Positions 46,374-58,574 of a stretch of DNA of 64,000 bases are shown here, piece after piece. Where the stretch lies: assembly GCA_028023455.1 (NCBI GenBank), contig JAQFVV010012402.1:16620935-16684934 (forward strand), in the 5' to 3' direction. The stretch is from Epiperipatus broadwayi (taxonomy: Eukaryota > Onychophora > Udeonychophora > Euonychophora > Peripatidae). The notes beneath the pieces were generated by a model. The model saw only the letters and a list, made by a program, of their open reading frames with translations, was not told where the DNA came from and did no database searches. Numbering within the stretch: position 1 is the first letter of the stretch; each line of letters opens with the position of its first letter. The translations under genes were made by a program, and so were the position numbers.

Positions 46374-46575
46374 TAAATTTTACAAGATTATAATGTAAAT
46401 CTGTTCAAACGTTATACATGCCTATACTATGTATGGTAGTTTTTTCATTTTAAATCATGTTCTATTTTTGCTTTTTAAAAAAAGAGTACGTAATCAATTA
46501 ATCATTTAGTGTCCACAAGTAATAAATTTTACAAGACGATAATGTAAATCTCTTCAAATGTTATAGATGAAAAAT
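46374..46575. repeat. Short direct repeats left of RTE copy C
   Basis: 46374-46420 recurs at about 46524-46570 (AAATTTTACAAG ... ATAATGTAAATCT). Separately, about 46449-46516 recurs at about 48243-48318, on the far side of RTE copy C (TTAAATCATGTTCTATTTTT and TAATCAATTAATCATTTAGT). The 942-bp relative has the latter segment only once (inverse, about 44440-44520). Confidence 0.75.
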
Positions 46576-46599
46576 ATTTCATTATATATGTATGTTGAT

Positions 46600-47960
46600 T
46601 TATATCTGCAATAAGAAAAAAAAAGATGGCATTATTACTAAAGAGAAATGACATCATGAAATGTGTATGAGACTTTTATCAAGAATTATATAGTAGTAAA
46701 AAACAAGTGCCTCCTATACCTATTATATCTTCCGAATTGCCTAGAATTTTAAATGAAGTGAGACATGCCATTAAATGTATGAAGAAAGGAAAGGCTCCAG
46801 GTAATGATTGAATTATAATTGATATATTAAAAGAAGCAGGTGAAGAAATAAGAATTTTTTTTAGCAAAGTTATATACCAAATGTCTTACTGATAAAGATG
46901 TCCCAGATGATTGGAAGAATGCAATATTAATATTAATATTTAAAAAAAGCAATAAAAAAGATATTAGAAATTACAGACCTATCAGTCTTTTATCAGTTTT
47001 ATACAAAAATTTTACTAAGATAATTACAACTCATCTACAGAAAACACTGGATTTCCACCAACCAAGAGAACAAGCTGGATTTAAAAGTGGTTTCAGTGCA
47101 GTAGATCATATCCAGGTATTGAGAGAAGTTATAGAAAGGACAAATGAATATGAGTTTCCATTATGCTTAGGGTTTGTAGATTATAAAAAGGCATTTCATT
47201 CTATAAAAATTTCTTCAGTGATTAAAGCAATGCATCATCAAGGTGTAGATCCAGGATATTGTCATATTTTAAAAAATATTTATAAAAATGCAACAGCAAC
47301 AATTAGATTACATAATGATAATAGGAAAATCAACATTGAAAAGGGTGTAAGACAGGGTGACTCCATATCTCCAAAACTTTTTACAGCAGTGCTGCAATAA
47401 GTATTTTGTGGATTAAAATGGGAAACTAAAGGAGTGAAAGTAAATGGAGATTATTTAAGTCATTTAGATTTTGCAGATGATGCAGTTTTTGCAAATAATG
47501 CTTTAGTTACAAAAAATGTTGCAGTAGTTATCAGATGAAAGTAGAAAAGTAAGACTAATGATAAATATTAAAAAGACTAAAGTAATGATTAATAAATTTT
47601 CTCAAAATATGAAAATAACGATTAATTATGATGAGTTAGAAGTTAACAGTTACAAATACCTTGGTCAGATTATTAATACAGATGGAAACATAATGGATGA
47701 AATTAATCATAGAATTGAACTTGGTTGGAGTGCTTTTGGTAGAAATAACTTAATACTAAAAGGAAATATGCCTATGTGTTTGAAAAGGAAGATTTTTAAT
47801 AAATGTGTTTTGCCAATTCTTACATATGGATCTGAGACTTGGACACTTAATAAAAGAGCAATAGAGACTTCAGATCACTCAAAGTATGGAGATGCATGTT
47901 GGGGGTAACAGGAAAAGATCGAAAACGCAATGTATGGGTAAGAGAACAAACAGATGTTAC
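46600..47960 (+). pseudogene. RTE copy C reverse transcriptase
   Basis: Palm and fingers: RNYRPISLLSVLYKNFTK (about 46968-47021), LDFHQPREQAGFKSGFSA (47049-47102), VIERTNEYEFPLCLGFVDYK (the DYEKAF box is changed to DYKKAF), then EKGVRQGDSISPKLFTAVLQ followed by a stop at 47398. The catalytic box reads LDFADDAVFANNA (about 47466-47504), with both Asp intact but one residue lost after it. The thumb frame 47558-47908 holds YKYLGQIINTDGNIMDEINH and YGSETWTLNKRA. Stops and frameshifts make it a pseudogene, though it is better preserved than A and D. Confidence 0.82.
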
Positions 47961-48232
47961 TGACCTCATTGAAAAAATTAAAAGACTGAAGTAGAGTTGG
48001 GCTGGACATATTGCTAGAAGAGATGATAATATAGGTGGACAATTGAAATTTTAAACTGGATTCCAAAAGATTGTAAAAGACCCAGAAAGAGACCACATGT
48101 GAGATGGATGGATGAAATATGAAAGTGTGCAGGGGTGGTGTGGAGAAAAGATAAAGATAGGAAAAGATGAATTGAACTTGGAGAGACCTTCATCCTGCAG
48201 CGGATTGATAATTGTTGTTGATGATGATGATA
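46600..48232 (+). mobile_element. RTE copy C, 5'-truncated
   Basis: It begins within the region before the RT palm and ends with CTTCATCCTGCAGCGGATTG and a GTTGATGATGATGA tail, so the 3' end is complete. It is nested in the TIR element. An apparent long direct repeat of the surrounding DNA (about 46449-46516 and 48243-48318) flanks it at a distance. Confidence 0.85.
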
Positions 48233-48366
48233 TATATGTTTTTGCATTTTAAATCATGTTCTATTTTTGCTTTTTATAAAAAGAGTACGTAATCAATTAA
48301 TCATTTAGTGTCCGCAAGTTTATTTTTAAAAGGTGAGTAATAGTGGTGGGCACAATTAAATTTCGC

Positions 48367-48565
48367 CGGGGGGGGGGGGGTTTTAAAAAAAAAAAAAAAG
48401 GGGGGGGGGGGGGGGAAGCGCCCCCCACCCCACCCCCCCACAGAAAAAGACAACACCCAAAAAAAGGGGGGGGGGGGAGGGGGGGAGGGGGGAAAGAGAG
48501 GGTTTACCCCCCCCGGCCCCCCCATGGTCTAAGAAAAAAGAAGGGAGCACTAAAGGGGGGGGGTG
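48367..48565. other. G/C homopolymer block, probable sequencing or assembly artefact
   Basis: About 200 bp made largely of runs of 7-16 G or C and runs of A, in DNA that is otherwise strongly AT-rich. The flanks (AGGTGAGTAATAG ... and GACAATTAAATTC) belong to the TIR element, whose relative at 43898-44839 has ordinary sequence at the corresponding place. The overlapping Gly- and Pro-rich ORFs here are consequences of the runs. Confidence 0.8.
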
Positions 48566-49515
48566 TTTTTTTTTGTTTTTTGACAATTAAATTCTGATTT
48601 TTAATTGTAATTAACAATTTAAAAATTATGTAATGTGATCTGAAATTAATTTGATGTGAAACAATGAAATTTGATTTTTAAAAGAAATTGAAAATTAAAA
48701 AATTAAAGACAAAAATAAGAATTTAATTTTTAATTGTTAGTTTTAATTAAATTTCGTCCAACAGTGGTGAGTCGGTGTATTTTTATTATCGTAATGCTAA
48801 GTTCTTATTTTTATTTTAAATATTTAGTTTACCCTACTGGAGAGGGAAAAACACCCAAGAAAATGAATTTCTTTGGAAACAAATATTTCAATTTTAGATC
48901 GCTTAGTGAAATGGGAAAAATCAACAGCAGTTGGAAAACCTTTTAGTTGTATTTACTCTTGACTTTGTTTAAGGAGAAGCTACAGTACCTCACATCACAT
49001 CACATCATGACGAATCTGATGTCTCAAATAGCGATAATGATTAAAATACCCTACATGTCTGAAAAAAATGTAAATTACGCAAAGAAATATATTGTTTTGA
49101 AAAAAATTAAATAAGGTAATTATAAAAAAAAGTAAAAAAAGTTTGTCTTGCATCAATTTTTTTCAAATTTGAAATTTTTTATTAGTCATATTTTATTTTA
49201 TTTTATGAATTTTAAAGTAATTTTACATTGTTGCTTTGCTTTTATGTGAATTTTGAAAATTACAGTAACCTATCCCCCATTTTTCAAGGTAAGTTAAATC
49301 TATTTTTGTGCAATTTCTTTTGTGCACATTTTCTGAGGAACCTATCTACCGCATAAAATGAAACCCAGATGCAATCATATATTTCTCTTTTGTGAACAGT
49401 AATATCAAAAAACCAATAAATTATAAAATAGTGATGTAGATATAATATATGTGTAATAATGTTCAAGGCTAAATGGGTATGTAAATAATCATTAAAAATC
49501 AGTCAAAACTTAAAA

Positions 49516-49677
49516 AATCCCAATATCAATAACAATCAACAATTTCAAACTGTTGTCAAGGCAATCTCCTTTGAATAATAAAGGTGGAATTCAATCTTTG
49601 TTGTTAAAAGGATTCCACCTTTATTATTAAAAGGTTGCCTTGACAACAGTTTGAAATTGTTGATTGTTATTGACATT
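49516..49677. repeat. Hairpin, second copy
   Basis: Paralogue of the hairpin at 1214-1381, with arms at about 49516-49564 and 49635-49677 sharing TTGCCTTGACAACAG in inverse. The distal end of the right arm is slightly shorter (GACATTGTCTAAG) than in the first copy. Confidence 0.8.
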
Positions 49678-50610
49678 GTCTAAGTGTTACCTGATTTTTA
49701 ATCATATAATATATGTATGTTAGTCATACAATACTTTAAAATAAGTATTAATAATATTTAAACATTCATATCTTAAGTGCTCTATATAAATTAAATAATA
49801 AGACAGAAGATCAGACCAAGCTACATTTATCATAAAATTTTGCTACATATTTCAATGCATATTCAGTTACTCAAGAAAATATCAGTTAAATATATCATTG
49901 AACATGGAATATAAAATTAAAGCTATAACTTATACACAAATAATTATTTTCATTTCATAAGTTTGTACCATTGAATTCATTTTTCCCTATATCAGAGATG
50001 ATGAAATATATACTGTACATAATTAGACACACATAAAACATTATCACATGACTTCATTTCACATAATGCTTACAGTGCTGTTCAACAACAAATGTTTATG
50101 CCATTTAATGTAAGCTTTAGTAATCGATAGCTGCCAGAAGTTAGTGCTTAATAAATCCCTATTCGGTGCTATCTTACCTAATATGCCTATTGAATTTGGG
50201 AGTATCAGGATCTTTTGGATCTATTGCAATTTTCCTCTAGCAGCCATATTTTACTTTTTTTTTTACTTACAAATATTTAACTTTTTTTTTACTTACAAAT
50301 TGTCAGCCCAATTTGACAAACACATAAGTCTAAATGAATATGCTTGCATAGGCATACAGCTCAAAAATCAATTCAATATATTATGCTATCTTTAGTTTTC
50401 TTAATAACTATAAATACCTTTACTTTTTAGACAGAATTGATATAAACAAATAATCTTATCCTAGATGGCATAATCATGGTGAGAAAAAATTCGCTGCTAA
50501 ATAGCATCGTGTAAGCATTATGTGAAATAGGGTCATGTTATGTGTTTTTGGTTTTATACTAATACTAGCCAAAGAATATAAGTGCCTATAGTTATTTAAA
50601 AAAATTAACA

Positions 50611-51369
50611 CTACCACAATTTATAGATACCAAACTGGTTTCAGATCTATACAGTTCTACAAGAAAGTTCCCATCAATTGAAAATATGGGTTAGGAATGA
50701 GATAGTAAAACAAAAGATGACTGCTAGAGCAAAGGTGCAATACATGTGGAAGATCCAGATGCATTGGGCCCAGATTCAAATGAGGTTATAGAACTGTGTT
50801 GGATGGGGATTTATTAAGCATTATCATCTAGCATATATCAATTACTAAAAGTTATGATGGTGGCATAATTGTGGTTAACCTAAAAAATTTTAATTAGTTT
50901 CATAAATGCTTCAAATTAAAATCTTAATCATCATATAAATATTACTGAACACAATGGTAATTTGTCAAATAATCATGAGATAATAAAAAAATTTATAAGA
51001 TCTTAAAAGCAATCTTTACCAATACTAAATGAAGAAAAGATGCTAAAATGTCAAAACTAGCCTTAAATTATCTCAAGACAAATAAAAGAAATGCTAAAGT
51101 AATTTCAGTCAAATAGTTAATAAGTAGTAAATTTCTATAACTAGCTTCTACCCTGAAATGTTTTTTAAGTGTTAGTCAATCTCTCATGTAAAGTAGTGTA
51201 TTAAATTAACTTTTTTTGATCTCCTTTAACTACATTGAATTCATTCACCAAACAAATGTTAATAATGTTTTAACTAAGAATGGTATTTTGTAAATAAAAT
51301 CTATTTTTAAAAGAAACAGAAAATAAAAAATTTATATAGAACAATGCCACATGAAATGTTTAAGATATA
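50611..51369. other. Non-coding stretch
   Basis: AT-rich sequence after the duplicated block with no recognised feature. Confidence 0.45.
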
Positions 51370-51500
51370 GTGTTTCCTGTGACTCTATGGTTGTGAAAGT
51401 TGATTATTGAAATAGAATAGTAAATATATTGATACTTCTGAAGTGTAGTGGTGGCAAAGATATTAAAAAGTCCAAGTACAGCCAAAAATCCAAGAAAATA
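51370..51500 (+). mobile_element. Possible fragment of another non-LTR element (RT-distal region)
   Basis: With stops and shifts, translation gives LYGCESWLLK followed by IDTSEV-WWQR-like residues, resembling the YGCESW ... RIDAFELWCWRRLL segment found after the RT in many non-LTR retrotransposons. The fragment is short and decayed, so the call is tentative. Confidence 0.4.
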
Positions 51501-52949
51501 TGCATCACATTAGTCTTGGATTCTCACTTAAATACCAATGATTACTTAAAATTATTCTATTTTGATTATATCGTGAAATTATCTTGTTAAAAAAGTGATA
51601 GTATTTAAAGAAATCATAACAAAGGTGAAAATAATTAGCAGTGATATGGAATATCTCTATTATCATGATAATGCAAATATATTGAGAAGTCAGAATAATT
51701 CTGCACATTGAGAAGTCATTCTAGAATTAATGTTGATTTGAAGCAACCAATAATAACAATAAACAGTACTTCTTGTTTAGACAATACAAACCTTCTAATG
51801 GTGTTGTCACTAGCCAATACCACATTAATATGCCATTTCCACGGCCCTTTAAGTTAGCCTGTAAAGCTGTTTTATGACAACCTTTAAGTTTGCCTGTAAA
51901 ACTGTTTTACATATGCTTTTAAGTAGCCTGTAAAATGGCTCTTTAATCCAGTTTGCAAATGTCTTGGTATCCTCATTTGGCTAGTGTAATACATCTAGCA
52001 TAATGTTTTTTGATGTGTTGTTTGACTCTTGTATTATTACATTTGTAATGGTATCACTTACAGGTGTCTGTTTTATTGATGGGACTTTTAATATCAATCT
52101 AGAAAATTCAAATTCACTTGGATTTATTATTTGGAAAAAAAAATTGTTCCAAATCTCAAAAGTTCATTTTTTATGGCATAATTGTTAAATCATTTTTATG
52201 AAAACTTTGTTGAACATGTAGAAAAAACATATCAATTTGAGATGAGTCTAGATGGTAAAATTATATCTTGAATTAGCAATACATTGTGATCAACTTAGAT
52301 TTTTTTATATTTTCTATAAGATAATATATCTTCTCATACACAACACAAATATATGAAGAAAAAACAAAGCTATTACAAATAGATTTGAATATTCCAGTAA
52401 TATTTCTCATGATAATATTTGAGAATCCAGAAATTTAGTATATGATCATTTTCAGCAAAGATTTAGAATTCATCACTAAAATCTGAATATGCTAAAATCC
52501 ATAAAGTACTTACATCAAAACTCCACGTTAATGCTAAAGAGCCTTTCAGGAAGATTTTGTTCCTAGAAATTATTTTAGATCTAACCTTAGATTAATGAGA
52601 AAATAAGTTAGGTTATGATCCAAGATAACTCCTAAATAGCATAAGTTGATATTGTATTTAAATTTTATATTAAAGTTATAATACAGTGTAAATGTTTTCT
52701 ACTGCTTAGATAAAAAGTTGACAATACTGTCTTTTCTGAATTAGAAATCGGGTTAATCTTTAAAAAATATCCTTATTAAAAGATTTAATGAATTCTAAAA
52801 ATTCTGTTTCTGGAAGATCATCAAAAATTATATTAAGTAAAATGAGTAAGTGAGCTGAACTTCATGAATGGTAGACTATTTTTAAGCCATTTATACAGGT
52901 GTGCATTCAGAGTAATTATTTTACGATATATATTCTCAATATAACATCT
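51501..52949. other. Non-coding stretch with a degenerate short repeat
   Basis: At about 51845-51935 a unit like TTTAAGTTAGCCTGTAAAGC followed by TGTTTTA occurs three times with decay. No gene is recognised in the remainder. Confidence 0.45.
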
Positions 52950-54330
52950 TTAATAACTATTGTTTTAATTTCTTATTAATATATCAAGAATAGCAGCAGC
53001 CAATTAGAAATGAGGAAAACCACCTCAAATACATTAGAAAAAGTGCAGCAATTACACAAAACAGTTTAACAACCACAAATACATCTACGTATAGAATACA
53101 TTGGTCCATTATTCTGTTTACTTGATATTTTATGTCATTGACTTTTAACTTCTTCTACAGCAAACTTTTCTTTCTGAAATAATTCAGCATAGAGTGTAAT
53201 TGCAATTCTCCAATAGTCTATTCACGGACATATCTTACAGCGAAGACAAGAAAAGTCTTCTGCGTCTCTCATAAAAACCATTCTCAAGTTCCCATTCAAC
53301 AATTTAGAGAAGTCTCAAAGTGGTTATTTGTTATCACATGTTCAATCCAATGAAGATGTGAATTTGCAATAGTGGACTCTATGGTATCACATCAAGCAAG
53401 TTAAAACGATACTCATTTGATCTTATGATTCTGCTACTGTATTTTTGCAAAAGCAAGAAGTTTTTGTAAAGTTTTATATTACAGAGACAGTTATCCAAAT
53501 CTCATTTTTCTCTAAATAAATTAGATAATATAACAGTTCTATGTACAGCTAATTTAAATGCAATAATTACTTCACTGTAATGAAATACCCTCTTTTTACT
53601 TGTCAACAAAAGCTGCGGCACATTGCAATCTGTGTTTCATCTGAACATCAAAATCCACCTTCTCACTGGTACTGAGGTATATAAAGTGGCTTACAATTTC
53701 AAGTTGATAATCATCCAAACTAAAATTTGACAAATATTTTTATCAATCACTGGCTGATAAAAAAATTTTTGTGAACAATAATTATAAAAGCAAAATCTTT
53801 ATATGGTGCATTCAAAATATTAAACATATTCTGCAGATCATTTCTTGAACTGGTTAGGATAGAATAAACTTCAGAAAACTAAATACAGATTCTAAAATAG
53901 TAAGTTCTTGTTTTTAATTGATTCAATAAAAATTCCACTGATTAAACTTGAATTACATCTTGATCTCTGATTCCTTTAAGGTGCCTATAAACACTTCCAG
54001 GTATGAGTCACAAAAATCAAACTTAATATTGTAGCAAGTACATATCCTTGCTTAATGTCACTTTTCAATTCAAATGCTTCATATTTTCACAATAGTAATG
54101 ACATTTCCTCTCATTTCATCATATAACTTCATGAATATACACTCCTTAAAAAATTCCAATATGTTTTGAAGTAACCTATCATTACATTTTTAAACTTTTC
54201 CAGGCAACCTATTAAGATATATGAACTTTCTATTGTTAAGATAATACTGTTTTGATTTCATTAAACTGGATATTTTTGTCCAACTTTAAATGAGTAGATA
54301 AAATAGATAAATAATTAAAATTTTCATCTC
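52950..54330 (-). mobile_element. Old, decayed LINE of a second lineage
   Basis: On the minus strand broken frames encode, in order, a segment before the palm (PGKV-KCNDRLL, near 54205), MRGNVITIVK (near 54120), IKQGYVLATILSLIF (about 54070-54015, equivalent to the family's VKQGCVLAPTLF), VDFDVQMKHRLQCAAAF (about 53665-53610, equivalent to the DDEI-RIAKASAAF region), and a terminal part with DMSVNRLLEN (near 53235-53205). This is a different lineage from the RTE copies. Stops are frequent throughout. Confidence 0.6.
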
Positions 54331-54750
54331 ACTTCTTGGATCATTAATCAAAGATGTTTAAAATACTCTTTCCACCTCTTTGAAATATTATTATCATTGA
54401 TTATCATATAAGAATGCCATTGTCAGATTTAATAGGATTGTGATACTATTTTTCAGATCCAAGATACTTACAATGCATCAAAAAAAGATCTAAATAGTGT
54501 TTATCAATTAACTTTAAAAAAAGAAAAAGGTATTAAGATTTTTTTAGAATTGTTCATCAGTTAATTTAAAAATATTGTTTGCCAAATAATTATTTTGTTT
54601 TCCAAATAATTAAAGCTTACATATAATTTTTTTTAGAAAAAAAAATTTTATAAAGAAAAAATCAATTTGTCAAAACTTAATACAATAATTTCTGAGGTAC
54701 TATGTGATTGCATGAAAGATTATCAGATGTATTTTTTGAAAAAAAAGGTA
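54331..54750. other. Non-coding stretch
   Basis: AT-rich with A and T runs; could include further decayed LINE sequence, but I could not align it. Confidence 0.4.
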
Positions 54751-55385
54751 GTTGTGGGGTGTTCGGTATCAGGTCAGCTGTGGTGAAAGTAAACAGTAAG
54801 AAGCTCAACTTGGCAGTCTGAAGTAAATTGAATTCATTATTAAATAAACAATGATTTTTACCAAGCAACATAAAGGTATAAAGTTTACAAGAATCATATG
54901 CTAAGCTTTTGTTAAAAGCTGAGTATTGCCAATCCAACTAGATAATCAGAATGTAGAAGTAAAATAGCATTGACGGATATTTTCAATGAGCTTTATGTAT
55001 TAATCCAACAAAATCATGACTGTCTCAGTTTATGTTAATATATGAAAATTATTAAACTTCAGAGGTCTTTGTGGGTTGTTTGGTATCAGGTCAACTGGGG
55101 TGAGATGAACAGTGAGAAGCTCAATTTGGTAGTCTGAAGTAAAATTGAATTCATTACTAGATAAAGAATGATTTTTGCCAAGCAACATAAAGGTATGGAG
55201 TTTACAAGAATCATGTGCTAAGTTTTGCTAAAAGCTAGGCATTAACAGTCCAACTAGATAATCGATTTCATAAATAAGAATGTAGAAGGAAAATAGCATT
55301 GACAGACACTTTCAATAAGCCTCATGTAATAATCCTCCAAAATCATGACATCTCAGCTTATGTTAATGTGATATTAAATTTATTA
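54751..55385. repeat. Tandem duplication, two units of about 317 bp
   Basis: Unit 1 (about 54751-55067) and unit 2 (about 55068-55385) share GGTATCAGGTCA, GCAACATAAAGGTAT and AGTTTACAAGAATCAT in the same order, with perhaps one difference in ten bases. The second has a short insertion near 55263-55277. The ORF at 54677-54937 on the minus strand is not preserved in unit 2. Confidence 0.85.
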
Positions 55386-58193
55386 AATTTCAAATTAGGT
55401 GCTACAAAAATTAATAATATACAAAACCAAAATGAAAATAATCATTAAACTGGAACCTGGAACTACTAAAAAAAAAAGAAAAAATTATTTGGAAAATTAA
55501 ATGACTACTAGAAAGGTGATCAAGAGCTAGAAAAAAAAACTAATTGGATAAAGTAACTTTTTGAGAAAATTATAAAGAACCAGAGTGAAAAGATATGTGA
55601 TTGTAAATTGGTACAATTATCATAACTTATATCAGATAACTATGTTCGATATACTATTATAAGTGCATAACCAATTGTAATTATGATTAATTGAACAATA
55701 ACAACATTTGAGCTGTTTTCATAAATTTTCTATTTGTTATATTTGTGCAGTTATATTGTTATTGTAAAATTCTGTCAATTGTTATATGATTAAATATTAT
55801 GCAAATGCACCGACTATAATTTTTTTGTTTATTTACTATGTTTAAAAAAATGCAGTGCTTTAATTGTGAGTAAATTTATTTTTAAAACAAAAAATGCTTT
55901 TCTAATCTTATTAACTTTTAGAGTTTGATTCATAATCTCATCATCTTGACTTCTGAATTCCTCACAATAGTTAAATTATACATATACTGAATAGAAAGGT
56001 AAAATTGGTATGATTTTGACCATAATATAAATAGTTTAATTTTCTTATGCAATCTGTACATAAGAGGCTAACATATATTTATCTTATATTCAGATCAATG
56101 AAAAAATTAATCATACAATTGTTTAAAACACTATGGTGACTTTTAAGCACCCATGATTTCATTATCTTTTTTTTTTACTTTATTAGAAGAAAATTAATCT
56201 AAGAATTTTTAGATCTCATGTCTGCAACTTTACCACTGCATTGTAATGCACAGAACATTTAGGGAATGAAACTTAATTTTTTGCATAAGTCAATGACATT
56301 CTAATATTTTATAATACATAAAAGAAATTGTGACTGACTAATTTTAGAACACAAATGCTAACATTTAGTCCACAGACATTAAGTCCTTTTCTTCATGTAA
56401 TTATCAATTTTACATTCAAAAACCTAGTATGAAAGAGAAACTATTTATTCAACTTTCAAAAATGGTGTTCAACAAAAAGCTAGTGACTTTGATAAAAGAT
56501 ACAAGATTAATGATCAACATACTAGTATTGTAATCAGTCCACCAATTATAATAGGTAGTAGTTTTTATTTGCTAATTTCTTGATAATTATGACCATCTCA
56601 CATTTAAAATTTATTCATAAACTGATATTTGTTTGATCTCAAAAGTCTACTACATAATAAGACTGGTATTGTAATACAAAGTTAGTTCACAATACATATG
56701 AAATAGTCGCAATTTGCTTTTTGTTAAAATCTTCCATAGTAATCTTGATCAAACATCACATGATCACCATTCTTTATGCCTCTGCATAATCTTGATGTTA
56801 TTAATATCATATAATATATCAAAGACTTGAAATTTTCTTTATTAGTTGTCCCTCAACTTTAATATTTTAAAAGATGTCTTTTATATCCAAAAGAGTTTGA
56901 ATCAACCATATTAATAAGAAAGATAATATGAAATATTCATTACAGAAGAAAGCTCACTTCTTGCCATCTTGTGGACAAACGATAAAATAAATCAATCCTA
57001 AAAACACAATGCTATTTGTTAATAAGTTGGGTGCATTATTAAAATTAGATATGATTTTTAAATAAAATAGACCCAATTTACAAATTGACTTAAGTGCATC
57101 TGCAAGGAGACTATTATTTATATTTTGTCAATGCTCATATTTAATTAAAATGGATATTATAAATAGACTGAATATATAATAAAGCATAACTAAAACAGTA
57201 GTCTCAATACAAGCTTCTTAAATGTAAATGTCACATGATCACCATCTTATGTATGGAGAGTTTTACTTTTTAAATGTACCGAATCTATGATTACAAATTA
57301 TCAAATGAAAACTTCAGTCTTATACTGGTGTGAGTTGTATCTTGCTATGTAGAACTGAGCTTGTATCATTATAAAAAAGCATAAACAGGTATTGAAAATG
57401 CAACAATTGTTTGATTTAAACTGTCACTTTTTTAGTAAGTAAGAAAAAGACTCAAATTAATAAAGCTATATACAGAATTAAAAATATAACATGGAATAGT
57501 AGGATATTTAATATTTTAAAGAAAATAAATTCATTCTTCTTTCATTTTTGTTTATATACGACTATAAACCATTAGTATAAATTACATATAACTGCAATTT
57601 GTAAGAGAGCATTTCTCAAATAATGTATTAAATTTTAATAAAAAGGATTACACATAAAATTTTACATATGGACATATATAACTTTACATATGCATAGTAA
57701 TAGACCAGGACTAAAGTAAAATGATTAGAACTATGTTCAAGTAAGCTACTAGTCATAACCAAGATCACATATAAAAAGATGCTTGATGTGAATGATTATG
57801 ATTAAGAAGTTATGCATTAGAGATTAGCCTAGACTTATTAATAACAAATGTAGCTTGGTGAAAATGATTAATATGTATAAATATTACTTAAGATTGCAAT
57901 TATTTAATAAGAATTTAGTCTAACATAAGTCAAGAAAATAATATATTGTCATTTATAGCCCTGACATTTATAGCTGGAATGTCTAAACTTAGGTGACTTT
58001 TAAACAGCATCTGAATTTTTAAATATACTAAATGTATTATAACAAAAAAGGGATGGAGTAAGATATTAAAATTTAAATTCGTTTATTATACTGCCTCCAG
58101 TAAGCCCTTTTTAAATTCCATCTTGAGACTGGCTTATTTTCAATTATGTCAATATTAATTCCAAAAATAAGAATTAAGTTATGCTTACTATAG
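55386..58193. other. Unannotated AT-rich stretch
   Basis: No gene, long ORF or inverted repeat was recognised. Short similar words CACATGATCACCAT occur at about 56757 and 57233. Confidence 0.4.
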
Positions 58194-58574
58194 AATATAA
58201 TGTAATGAGCATGCTAATGGTTCTAAATAAGATTTTTGATAAATGCCACAAGAGAAAGCATTTAAAATCACTATCTACAATTATCCCCAAACTGGTTTTG
58301 AGCTCATCGGTGAGGCACTAGGACATTCAGACACTAGATCTAAAATACAAACTCAAGCCTAGCATTTATCAAATACTTAACTATTCAGTAGAAAATCTGA
58401 AATTTTCAGACATCTATATGTCTTAATGTCCTAGCACCTCACTGAGGAGAGACATTAACTCAAAACCATTTTGGAGATAGGGATGATTCTAGATAGAGAT
58501 TTTGAATGCTTTCTTTTGAAGCATTTATCAAAAAGCTTGTTAAGAGCTATTAGCATGCTCATTATATTACATTT
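58194..58574. repeat. Large hairpin element, arms about 150 bp
   Basis: Outer ends AATGAGCATGCTAAT (58203 on) and ATTAGCATGCTC (58549-58560) match in inverse. Inner arms share TTGATAAATGC, GAAAGCATT and GAGGTGCTAGGACATTAAGA-type words, the inversion of AGGCACTAGGACATTCAGAC. The loop spans about 58345-58415. It is likely a MITE-like element or old inverted duplication. Confidence 0.82.

Larger units (their letters stand above)
46043..49371. mobile_element. TIR DNA transposon, TA target, with empty site preserved in the paralogous block
   Basis: Left end CACCCGGGTCTCATTTTATG and reverse complement of the right end CATCTGGGTTTCATTTTATG are terminal repeats related to those of 43898-44839. The left flank is TA (46041-46042) and the right flank is CA (49372-49373), a TA with one change. 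The partner block has ATCTATAATCATATA with a single TA at the matching place (1070-1071), directly documenting the insertion. The outer several hundred bases at each end match the 942-bp relative in reverse orientation. RTE copy C and a homopolymer-rich block fill the middle. Confidence 0.88.
44978..50610. repeat. Duplicated block, copy 2 (partner at 1-2271), carrying a 3.3-kb insertion
   Basis: 44978-46042 matches 1-1070 and 49374-50610 matches 1072-2271. The intervening DNA is a TIR element absent from the partner. The homology ends at about 50610, where the partner meets RTE copy A. Small indels distinguish the copies, such as an extra AATATA near 50576. Confidence 0.85.

Noticed and set aside
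48301-48597. Glycine-, proline- and lysine-rich ORFs on both strands
   Set aside because: They are produced by G, C and A homopolymers in a block that is probably an artefact.
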